Source: Multifurca ochricompacta
Taxonomy: Eukaryota; Basidiomycota; Agaricomycetes; Russulales; Russulaceae
Direction of reading: 5' to 3'
Assembly: GCA_022496185.1 (NCBI GenBank)
Contig: WTXG01000461.1
Span: 1 to 21,330, forward strand
Length of the DNA: 21,330 bases
A program made the translations under genes and the position numbers. Each line of letters opens with the position of its first letter. Position 1 is the stretch's first letter. Under the pieces are notes generated by a model. It worked only from the letters and a program-made list of their open reading frames with translations, had not been told where the DNA came from and searched no databases. This document shows, one piece after another, positions 1-7,940 of the stretch.

Positions 1-697
1 TGTAATCGAGACAGGAACTCACGAAGACCTATTGAAGCGCGAAGGCTCGGAATATGCTCGGCTGTGGCGCATGCAAGCTCAAGCATTCTTATGACGACTG
101 ACACTTATGACGACGGACAATGATAATGGTAGTAGTGCTTCATATCTTACTTCCTTCACATACTATCGATTCACCCATCCCTACCCCCCCCCCCATCTCG
201 AGCACTTCTCACAAACGTAACTGCTATACGAAAATCGTACAACATATGACAATCTATCATAATCTAGTGATCCGAGGGGGTTGAACCAGTAAAATACGTG
301 CAGTGATTGTTGAAATGGATAAAGGTCATTGTCATGGACACCTTCTATTGATTGGTGAGCCTGCTTATGCGTGACGGCTGGGATGGGGTGTGGAGGGACA
401 TTGTAAGGGTGGGTCGGGCGTTGAGATTTTAGTTTTAAACACACCTTACTATGCTGCAAGCATTCGAATTGTATCTTCATTATTGGATTGGGCGCGTTCC
501 GGGCTGCCTACCCGTCCATTCTCCGCCGTCGTCTTTATTGCCTAGTCTCCCTTTAACTAAATTCACTCTCTGTGGGAGACTATAAAGCAAATAGCTCAGT
601 TTTTGTGGTAGAAGACTGAGGTTCTAAACTAACGCAGTACGCCTATAAGAGTTGTTGGTCCGGGCCGGCATCTCCGGTATCTATCTGTGCTGTGGCT
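1..697. other. Intergenic, no gene recognised
   Basis: No reading frame here resembles a known family and no convincing exon chain was found on either strand. An 11-base C run lies at 184-194. A stretch at about 590-630 vaguely resembles the A and B boxes of a tRNA promoter but does not fold as a tRNA (see rejected list). Confidence 0.5.
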
Positions 698-714
698 GCT
701 ATTTTTTTTTCCAA
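698..714. repeat. Target-site duplication of the LINE copy, left arm (partner 1826-1841)
   Basis: GCTA, nine T, then CCAA at 698-714 recurs as GCTA, eight T, CCAA at 1826-1841, directly after the poly-A tail. Apart from one T in the homopolymer the copies agree, and the bases outside them differ. The arms place both ends of the LINE insertion exactly. Confidence 0.8.
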
Positions 715-1449
715 AGCCTTCTGCCCTGGCCCCTTCCCTCTCCCCTGCTCCTGCTCCTGCCCCTCCCGCCCCTACTGCCCTGACCCCCCCCCCCCACATC
801 CTATGCCGCTGCTGCAAAGAAGTTAGCAAGACCTTCTCTGGTGGTCTTTCCTGGACTGGCATCGGACCCTTCTGCCTTCGTGGCTGGCAAGCAGCCCCCT
901 GGGGCTGTTGTCACTTACCTCAAGTCCCAGCTTGCCTCTTCTGGCCATCAAGTTTCCCTGTCTGCTGCGCGGTGGACACAGAAGAATAACTTGATCCTTA
1001 CAGCCGGCCCTGGTGTCTTGGAGGCCAACCTCCATTCCTCCCAGCCTCTCCTCACCTCACTCCTTGGGTCGTTCTTGTCGGCAACCTCCTCCCGCCCAAA
1101 TGTTTGGTGGTCCTGGGTGACCATCAACGCTCTTCCCACTGGTGTCTCCCCTACCACTGGTGCTCACTCCCCCAAGGCCTGTCATGAGGCTTTGGGTAAG
1201 GAGAACCCCCAGTACAGGGCGCTCAAAGTGACAGCCCTTCCTTCGTGGGTCCGCGCTCCCTCCTCGTACCTCCCTGGCTCTTCATCCTCAATTGTTGTGG
1301 CCTTCGAGGACCCGGATGGTGCGGCACTGGCTTCCCTCTTGGGCCAGCGCACCCTCTTTGCTTTTGGGCATGAGGGTGCTGTGCGACGCTGGAAGAAGCT
1401 GCCCCATGCCAAGAAGTCGACTATCCCGGCCTCCTCTCCTGCCACATAA
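715..1449 (+). pseudogene. LINE ORF1 (gag-like RNA-binding protein) fragment
   Basis: This is the C-terminal part of an ORF1 protein of the basidiomycete Tad-like LINE type, which would coat the element RNA. A proline/alanine-rich stretch is read in frame 3 up to the C run at 784-795. The conserved body follows in frame 1, starting with a YAAAAKKLARPSLVV-like segment, then a W-T-Q-K-N-N-L-I-L-T-A-G segment and an F-E-D-P-D-G...R-T-L-F-A-F-G segment near the end. The stop is TAA at 1447-1449. The two parts are one base out of frame across the C run, consistent with homopolymer slippage or mutation. There is no native start because the copy is truncated at 715. Family recognition is from memory of mushroom LINE ORF1 sequences. 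Confidence 0.7.
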
Positions 1450-1734
1450 GTGGCGCTTTTTCTTTTCCCTTTTCTTTTTTCTTTTCGGTTTCCCTTCTGG
1501 CCAGCTGCCAATAGCTGCGCCTTCTCCTTCTGGGGTCTGGACCTTACAATTGCGTTTGGCCGGCCCCCCTCTTTCCCTCATATGGACTACTTCTCTCCCA
1601 CCCCCTGGGGTGGGGGTCATGGTATGTAGTTTACTGTTTCACCCCAACCCTGCTTGCGCATAACTAGTACACTGGATTTTCTTTGGGGTTTGCCACCATG
1701 GCCTTGTGCCTTTCTGGGACGCTTGTCCCTTCGC

Positions 1735-1825
1735 TCAACAGTAGCTACTATGTACCCTGTGGTAGCCGCACGATTTGTCGTTTAGGCTGAAGCGCGTAAT
1801 TAAAATTGATTTCAAAAAAAAAAAA
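1735..1825 (+). other. Conserved LINE 3' tail ending in poly-A
   Basis: This segment aligns base for base over roughly 80 bp with the minus strand of about 4726-4807. Shared landmarks are AACAGTAG, TATGTACC, a GTAGC-GCA-GATTT core, CTGAAG, then TTTCA and the A run. Conservation of the tail between two otherwise different copies suggests it is the part the element's reverse transcriptase recognises, but that role is inferred. Confidence 0.7.
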
Positions 1826-1841
1826 GCTATTTTTTTTCCAA

Positions 1842-3307
1842 CACTCTCTACAGCTTGCTTCCTACTATACTGCTCCTTCACAATCTGGACTCTCAACAAG
1901 TATATAAAGGTATTCACAATACTTGTAGTAGAGCAAGTCAACAAGCCAGCGATCTAGCATTCTCTCTCTCTTTTCTCTTTGTGTGTCTAAAGAACTTCTC
2001 GATGGTGTCAAGCAAGGTCGAACGGTGATGATTACATTGGGGAATAAAGTTTGCTAGCGTGGTGGGTGGGGGTGCAATGGACTTGGAGTAGAGTGGCTCA
2101 TAAACCTTTCGTTAGACGAATGACCCAGCCAAATTTATGTTCAACAAGCACATGTCGGGCCGAAATGGTCTGGTCTCGATATTTGTTATCTTTTGCTGTT
2201 ACGCAACCAACCAGCAGCATGAGTCCGCACATAAGGTATTGGCCACGCACTTACATGGTTGTAACAAATGCGAAAGCGTGCCTAGCAGCCGCATGCCGCT
2301 CGGCAAAAATACGATGCGAATGACTATCAAATCAAATCAAGATTTAACCCTGCCCCTGAGATCCTTGATCCTTCTCAAGCCTTAAATTACCTGGGAAGGG
2401 GGGGAGGGGGGAGAGGGGGGAGAGGGAGCTGTTTAGAGCCAGAGCCAGGAAGGCGGACTAGCGGTCCGTTGTCTTTACGCAGCGAACGTGTACAACACCC
2501 ACCCTCATGTTCTGCTGTGCAAGTGAGCCCAATGAACTCGTTCATTCTTTCTCCTGGAACTGGGATGATCGCCCACGCCCCTCACACGCCTCAAGCCACC
2601 ACCACCCATAGGCGCTTCCACACGGTTTTGTGGTTCAGAGTTCAGAAGTTTAGAGTGACTTGGGAGTTGATCTTCCCACTCAGCGGCATGATTCTCCCTT
2701 CTCGAGTTCTCAGATTCGGCACCCAAAGCCCGAACTTCTTCCAAAGGTCACGTTTGCCCAAAGGGACATTGCCTGGGGGTGGGGGGTGGGGTCATCAGGC
2801 CTCGAGGCCTCCTCCTTTTATTCGTGCTCAACTGCGAATACACCCTCTACCCCCATTCGCTCCACGCCATTGTAGCAACTCACTTACTCCTATCTATGTC
2901 GTGCATCAATGCTAGCCTCCTGCTCGACGCATCTGGCGTCTTGACCTGGAAACTCCTGAACTTCTTGGCTGGCCAGCGACCATCAGCACAACAGGAGCGT
3001 GGCGATAGATGCCCGGACGATTCCTGCAACTTAGCCACAGAGAATGAAGCCTTGCTGAGCCCCGGTGACTTGAGATCCGAGGTCGTCTGGGAGGAATGCA
3101 CTTTGTGGGTATTACGTGTCGCATAACGTGTATCACGCTCAATGTCAATCAGGACGGCGGACATCAAGGTAGGGTTAGAATCAAAGAAGGGCCTCTCGAG
3201 ATACTTTCAGGCGCGAGAGTGCCACAAGAGTGCCAATTACACGCACCGGTTTGTAAAGGTCAATCGTGCACATAGCTTTAAACACAGTATTTCTCATACC
3301 TTTTCAG
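1842..3307. other. Gene-poor stretch; possible upstream exons of the DUF6532 gene at its 3' end
   Basis: No family was recognised. A purine tract of G runs separated by A lies at about 2397-2428, with another G-rich block at 2773-2794. The open stretch around 2940-3125 has plausible coding composition and could hold N-terminal exons of the DUF6532 gene, as could 3142-3168 (possible donor GTAGGG at 3169). Neither could be joined to the downstream exons with confidence. Confidence 0.4.
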
Positions 3308-4107
3308 ACCGTCTCAGACAGGGCTAAGATTGCTGCGTTCGGACAAGGCCCAAGGGTGGTGGGAACACACCCAGTCCTGATCGATCCTCACGCGGAGGTA
3401 GGGCTCCAATTCCACTTCAGTCGACAATCCCCATTCCTTTATGTACATCATTAACCTAGGTCACAAGCCTCAACGCGCGACTTGGCGCAGAAATGAAACC
3501 GAAGATTGTGACTCTTGTGGAATATATATATGGCTTCAATACGAGCCGAGCGCATAAGAGTATAAGTTCTAACGCCAAACGTGCTCAAATGTTGCTGAGA
3601 GATATGAATTTTGTTTACCCCGTTCGTCTTGGTCAGTTGTCTTGTCACTCGCAGGACACTAAACTTCGCTGTGCCTGTGCCCATAGGATTCTGAGGATAT
3701 GGGAACGGGAAAACGTCACAATCCATACCGCCATCCCATCATCCAACGGGCAATCAACATCACGTGGTTTCGTAGCAAGGATGATGTCGGTGTCGTGTTC
3801 CATGAGCGCTTCTCCCCAATGCCCATTTCCGTCATCGCCCTTGCACTTGCCGTGGTAATGATAAACCCGATATGCCTTGTTCAGACTTGGTGGGTACTGA
3901 CGGTGAGAATTTATTTAATAGGTAGAGTGCTGTATCGATGAGTGGTCTGACGGCACGCGGAGGGATTCCGGCTGGAATGACGAGCGCCTCCAGATCGTGT
4001 ACAGTTCTCACGTGGCATCTCTTTATGATTTTAAAGCACATAGCCCAAGAAACGGTAGAGATTTATTGCACCAGCTGCAGTGCGATCTCCTAAGGGATGC
4101 GCGGTAG
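3308..4107 (+). CDS. DUF6532-domain protein, four exons, 5' end undefined
   Basis: Exons 3308-3397, 3460-3621, 3687-3854 and 3922-4107 (stop TAG 4105-4107) join to a continuous frame of 201 codons. Introns are 62, 65 and 67 bp, all phase 0, with donors GTAGGG, GTTCGT and GTAATG and acceptors CTAG, ATAG and ATAG. Conserved blocks appear in the order expected for DUF6532: an EYIYGFNTSRAHKSI-like block, LLRDMNFVYP, YRHPIIQRAINITWF, a GVVFHERFSPMPISVIALAL block, and ECCIDEWSDGT immediately after the third intron, followed by VYSSHVASLYDF. DUF6532 proteins are numerous in mushroom genomes and have no established function; a link to mobile DNA is often suspected. The true start lies upstream of 3308 behind at least one intron ending in TTTTCAG, and was not located. 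No frameshift or stop is seen in the joined part. The C-terminus after SLYDF is short compared with the longer copies I recall. Confidence 0.75.
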
Positions 4108-4402
4108 GATGCTCTATGCTTTTCTTACCACTTGCTAATCTAATCCTAAGTACACACGCCGGTGTCCCGCCTAACCTAGTCACGGATTCGGGAAGGCTCC
4201 CGCCAGATGCCCTCGACACTATATACGAAGGGGACAGTTAACCCAGTTCACCCATCTGTCCCACTCACGAAGGAATTCCCAAGATCTCAGTTAATAGCGC
4301 TTGGCGTGTACATGTCGCCCCCTTTCACTCATATCTATTTATGCCAATACCTGGTACCGGCGAATTTGCATAATTATTTTTGCATGAGCGTGTTTATGAA
4401 GT
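4108..4402. other. Spacer between the DUF6532 gene and the inverted-repeat element
   Basis: Nothing recognisable. It presumably includes the 3' UTR of the DUF6532 gene. Confidence 0.4.
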
Positions 4403-4425
4403 CACCTTACTCTCCCCCACTGCTG

Positions 4426-4485
4426 ACATCCCTAAAGTGGTAATATTGTCACACAACATCCCTAAAGTGGTAATCTTGTCACACG
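4426..4485. repeat. Two tandem 30-bp units inside the left inverted repeat (inverted copies at about 5340-5399)
   Basis: The 30-bp unit occurs twice head to tail in each arm, so four times in the element. Units within an arm differ at only one or two positions. Paired subterminal repeats like this are common binding sites for transposases; that function is inferred. Confidence 0.75.
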
Positions 4486-4710
4486 ACTGTGATTAGTAAT
4501 AACATTTATTTTAAAAAGGAAGTTATCATTGAGTATTTATTTTAAAAGGGAAAGTTATCAATAAAATATCATTAATCATTACAAATCAGTTGGAATACAT
4601 CATTTGCATATTGCTCGGCAAGTGAAAAGATCACCTAAAGCCTTGGAACATTTTTTTGTAGCAGGAGTGTTATTGTCCATTGCATGGACAGGAGGGAGGA
4701 TGTTAAGCAT

Positions 4711-4721
4711 TTTCACTATTA
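4711..4721. repeat. 11-bp target-site duplication, left arm (partner 5219-5229)
   Basis: TTTCACTATTA is perfectly repeated at 5219-5229 and brackets the minus-strand LINE fragment exactly. Confidence 0.85.
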
Positions 4722-5218
4722 GGTTTTCTTTTTTGAAATTGGTTTTATTCACACTTCAGGGCCTTGCCCAAATCATGCAGCTACAACTGGTACATAATAA
4801 CTACTGTTGTGAACATGAGAGAATGGGAACCACCATGTGCGAAACCTCTTGGTAGAGGGAAACAAGAGAGACAGTGTGTAATAGAGAGGGAGTGGAGAGG
4901 GGAAGAGAGCCTGTGTGTTGGAGAAGAAAGGTGAACTTACCCATACTACCCAACATCACCAATTCAGACTTAATCCAGCTCATGAGGTCATCTCACTGAA
5001 GGAGGCCTTGTGAAGGCCTGCTTGTCCTGGAAAAAAGTGAGCAAATCCTCAATGGAAGGTTTGCAAGTGGAAAGTATGTGCCATGGACGCGGGTCAAGTT
5101 CCAGAGCTCAGTCAGGCAGGAAATGAAGATCCTGTCGACGGTCGGAGTAGAGGGGGCAGTGGAGGAGTGCGTGAGGGAAGGTGAGGGGGGTGAGGTCGTC
5201 GCATGAGCAGAGCTGGTC
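4722..5218 (-). mobile_element. 5'-truncated LINE insertion nested in the inverted-repeat element
   Basis: Read on the minus strand, the fragment runs from the ORF2 C-terminus (5218) through a 3' untranslated region to a short A-rich end at 4722-4738. It is bounded on both sides by TTTCACTATTA (4711-4721 and 5219-5229). The first base after the duplication is the first base of the ORF2 fragment, as expected for abrupt 5' truncation. Its 3' tail matches that of the LINE copy at 715-1825. It inserted after the DNA transposon had arrived, giving a relative age. Confidence 0.85.
4988..5218 (-). pseudogene. C-terminal end of LINE ORF2 (zinc-knuckle region after RT/RNase H)
   Basis: Minus-strand translation from 5218 gives a segment with CSCDDLTP, then HALLHCPLYSDRR, and further on EDLLTFFQDKQAFTRPP before a TGA at 4990-4988. 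The C-x-C...H-x3-H-C arrangement is the zinc-knuckle-like motif at the end of many LINE reverse-transcriptase proteins, and the DLLTFFQDKQAFTRPP ending is one I recall from mushroom LINEs. One in-frame TGA lies about midway (after LHFLPD), so the piece is dead. Everything upstream in ORF2 is absent because of 5' truncation. Confidence 0.75.
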
Positions 5219-6486
5219 TTTCACTATTATATAGATTGAAAATGTTGTCTACATGTCACATGACTTCGATTTGTAATGATTTTTTGTTGATCAACGATAA
5301 CTTTCCTTTTTAAAATAAATAGTATTACAAATCACAGTCGTGTGACAAGATTCCCACTTTAGGGATGTCGTGTGACAATGTTACCGCTTTAGGGATGTCA
5401 GCGGTGGGGGAGAGTTGGGTGAGCTACCTCGTTTCACACATCAATCCGAATAAAATAGTGCTGCGATGGTTTCCTGAGTTGAATTATTTTGCGGGTACAG
5501 TATTCATCTAGCGGACGAGGGGCTCTCTGAAAGACTAATGTGAAGGCCACTTGGTAGGCGAGAAGAAAATAATGGGGCGAAGCGCATGGTTGCTGACAGT
5601 AAGCCAACAGTTGAGACATCCCGTAGAATAGGATATTCTTCGTCAACCCGCACTGCACCGTAAATCATGTTTTCGGGGAACACCTTGCATGGCCTACTGG
5701 CCGTCCGTCGATCGCGGGGTGGGGATGGGTCTCCCATTAGCCCGTCGAGAACGGCAACTTAGAATGAACCATCTAAGAGGGTTCATCATAGCGCCACGAT
5801 ACCTCACAATAACCACGTTGCACCGTCGTTGATAGCCTCCGAGATAATTAATACGACATATGCTGTGCGCACACCTCCACTTCTTTCATCCCTATCTGTG
5901 CCAGATGCCAGTGAGGTGAATGCTTGTGGGGATTGAACCCTGTAAAAATAAGACTTTGCGCCCCATCCGTCCGTCCAACAGGTCACTTAAGGATGTTACC
6001 TTCGCACCCAAAAGCTTCCTTTACACCTCTGTACTCCCCCCCCCCCAGAAGATGTCACTTTCATGCCCCACCCACCTTTTCACGTTAGTAAATCCCAAAC
6101 TCATGGGTGGCTCGTGGTTGTAAGCAATGCACAGACACATCCACCTGGCGCATGTTCTCCGCCAGGACACGTGGCCCACATGTTCTGGTCTGCCAGTGGC
6201 ACTGCAATGCAGTGCACGTACTGTACACATGGCACCCGGGATATCCGAGCCTACCAATCTAAATGATATCGTCATGATGTCTTTATCGAGGATTCGTGCC
6301 CACAGCGCGTACTCTCTACAACCCCACCAAGCGAGCCGTGGAGTGATGCCGTGTGCTGACAAAGCAGCACCAAGCCCAGTCAACCCCCCCATGTTGAATT
6401 AAATTCATCATGCCATTTGTGCACCATAACTAGCAAGCAGCGTATTCGCAAGTACAAGGACGGCATATTCTCGTTCGAGGTCATAG

Positions 6487-6590
6487 TTAACTCGGGGCTC
6501 CCTGTTCTCTCTCTCATATCCCCTGCCTCTCTCCTTTCGGGAACACACTTTGCCTCCCACTCGCCGCGGATTAGATCCGTACAACATCTT
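6487..6590 (+). repeat. Diverged LTR-like repeat, copy 1 (partner 7036-7118)
   Basis: The segment CGGGAACA...CTT.GCCT...C.CCGCGGA...GAT.CGTACA is shared with 7036-7118 at about 36 of 49 positions. Both copies are preceded by a CT-rich, TC-repeat block and followed some 80-100 bp later by GTGGTTTCAA (6690 and about 7170). Same orientation and shared order suggest two copies of one element end, perhaps an old LTR with its primer-binding site, but no TG...CA termini or internal genes were identified. Confidence 0.4.
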
Positions 6591-7035
6591 CACAAGTGCT
6601 GCTACCGAGATGTATTTCGTTCGAATTCAGTTGAGTTGCTTCTTGATCATCAATGCGAACATATAGTGGGTGGCCATAATCCTTTCGTGGTTTCAAATGG
6701 ATTTATCGCCCGAGTCTTTATGACACAATGTAAGGCTGGTGCGAATATGAGTGTCATCTCAAGGGGAAGACGTAATTAAAGTATTGAGACATCGAGAAGC
6801 GCGCTATGACGGGCTGAGAAGAGACTTGGAAGGACCGTAATGTAACTGGAGTCGGGAACTTTATAAACGTGAAGAGATGGTAATGGCGTGGGACTGTCCG
6901 CGATAATACGGCGTCGGCGCCACGTGGTTCGAAGGTTACCCATGACCATGACTATGACCCATGCAACAACAAGTATAAGAGGTCAAACGGAACCAGCGAA
7001 CGTTCTTGAAGAGTTCACAGTATTATTCCCTTAGT

Positions 7036-7118
7036 AAACTCAGTCTCTCTCGGGGTTCTATCTCTCTTCCCGGGAACATTCTTCGCCTAGAGCTCACCGC
7101 GGACTCGATTCGTACACC
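7036..7118 (+). repeat. Diverged LTR-like repeat, copy 2 (partner 6487-6590)
   Basis: Partner of the repeat at 6487-6590. Upstream, CAAGTATAAGAGGTC at about 6970 corresponds to CAAGTACAAGGACGG at about 6450, so the similarity extends beyond the best-matching core. Confidence 0.4.
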
Positions 7119-7449
7119 GGGTTAGAGTCTGTCCCCGGTCCGCGCGACCTTAACGCCAACTTCCTAGTGGTTTCAAGTAGTCAACTTTGTATCATATTTC
7201 TTTCCCTCTCTTCTCCCTCTCCAACTATAGTTACGTTAGCTTCTACTTATGATGACAACGGTATATAATTTGATGCTGAATTTCCTACAGAATTTCGATA
7301 CTGGGGCAATTGACCTGAGCTATCTCAATCTCAATTTTTCATTCAAGCTCAAGCTCACAAACATGCAGAATAAATAATGCACTGCATAATTCTTGCTCAA
7401 ATTCGGGTAACCGGGACGAAGAGGTACAGAAACCATCGCAATCAGTAGA

Positions 7450-7940
7450 AGCCACGATTGGGTATCAGGGTCCTCGTTTCGTTCCCGAGGACGAGTTTCG
7501 TTGAGCTTCAAAGTTGATAGGAGGAAACAAGATGGCGTATATACTCTTCTGCTTTTTTCTATTCTTTTCGTCTCTTCATTCCACTATCGATCTGCCCCGG
7601 TTAACTCTGAGAGCTCCCCTGAGACACCTGTACTCGGTAACGACAGTCCTTTGCATGCGGTTTACAAACTGGAGTTTTTAAGAAAAAAAAAAAAAACCTC
7701 ACGACAGGCGGGAAGATCACGTCCCGGTCGGGTAATGATTACGGGAGACCCTGTATGGGAGCCCATATACACTTCTGCGTTGCGTTCCCAAGAACGTACA
7801 TAGCCGGAATGATTCTCGCGGGGGCCTACATTTCAATCCACAGTGGAACAAAGTTGACTACGCGCGGGCGAGGACTGATGGAGAAACGTGAACCGTTCTG
7901 CCTATGGATCGGTGTCCGGGAGACAGTTAGCAGCCGGAGA
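7450..7940 (+). pseudogene. Remnant of a third MFS transporter copy (5' and 3' flanks, body lost)
   Basis: The 5' part (about 7480-7625) follows the promoter and first codons of the transporter at 9483: CCCGAGGA-GA-TT-CG, then AAGATG, a TATATA box, a CT-rich leader, and a stretch whose translation SAPVNSESSPETPV lines up with the transporter start SALIKSDRSPTFNK. The start codon is changed (ATG region reads CGATC). The 3' part (about 7705-7930) is similar to the downstream flank of copy A at about 11760-11970, with shared AGATCAC, TCGG-TA-TGAT, GCC-GAATGA and CGAGGACTGA-GGAGA. Between them the roughly 2-kb gene body is missing, replaced by about 75 bp containing a 14-A run. This looks like an old deletion derivative of a third tandem copy. 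The alignment was done by eye on diverged sequence. Confidence 0.5.

Larger units (their letters stand above)
715..1825 (+). mobile_element. 5'-truncated LINE (non-LTR retrotransposon) copy: ORF1 plus 3' tail, no ORF2
   Basis: The segment starts inside a proline-rich region of ORF1, runs to the ORF1 stop at 1449, and then passes through a 3' untranslated tail into a 12-base A run ending at 1825. It is flanked by near-identical copies of a 16-17 bp sequence (698-714 and 1826-1841), the target-site duplication expected of target-primed reverse transcription. The last 90 bp match the 3' tail of the LINE fragment at 4722-5218, so both belong to one family. No endonuclease, reverse transcriptase or C-terminal zinc-knuckle coding sequence lies between ORF1 and the tail. 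The copy is therefore internally deleted or came from an ORF1-only template, and must have been mobilised in trans. Confidence 0.8.
4403..5421. mobile_element. Non-autonomous DNA transposon with long terminal inverted repeats, interrupted by a LINE fragment
   Basis: Left arm 4403-4587 and right arm 5268-5421 are inverted copies, about 85-90% alike by eye. Both start CACC, then share ACTCTCCCCCAC and GCTGACATCCCTAAAG. Each arm carries two direct copies of a 30-bp unit (ACATCCCTAAAG...TTGTCACAC; left copies 4426-4455 and 4456-4485), followed by GACTGTGATT and an AT-rich block containing TATTTATTTTAAAA. The left arm alone has a second copy of that AT-rich block, which lengthens it. Without the LINE insertion and its duplicated 11 bp the element would be about 511 bp. 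No transposase coding sequence is present. The outer flanks show no convincing target duplication, so the exact tips and the superfamily are unresolved. Confidence 0.8.
5422..7449. other. Gene-poor stretch with relic repeats
   Basis: No exon chain or protein family could be supported. Contents noted: a C run at about 6037-6046 and two diverged LTR-like repeats listed separately. The short open frames on both strands lack any recognisable motif. Confidence 0.45.

Noticed and set aside
585..640. tRNA or tRNA-derived SINE head
   Set aside because: TAGCTCAG...GTGGTAGA and GGTTCTAAAC resemble A and B boxes, but they are only about 30 bp apart and no acceptor or T stem forms. The LINE target duplication begins downstream at 698, so it is not the element's 5' end.
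1689..1789. Small ORF with a perfect start context (GCCACCATGG)
   Set aside because: It encodes only 30 residues and overlaps the conserved LINE 3' tail, which explains the sequence better.
4604..4855. Plus-strand ORF inside the inverted-repeat element
   Set aside because: It spans the boundary between the element and the antisense LINE tail, so it is an accidental fusion of two noncoding sequences.
6021..6392. Minus-strand 123-codon ORF
   Set aside because: Composition and residue order look random, and it begins at a C/G homopolymer; no family resemblance.
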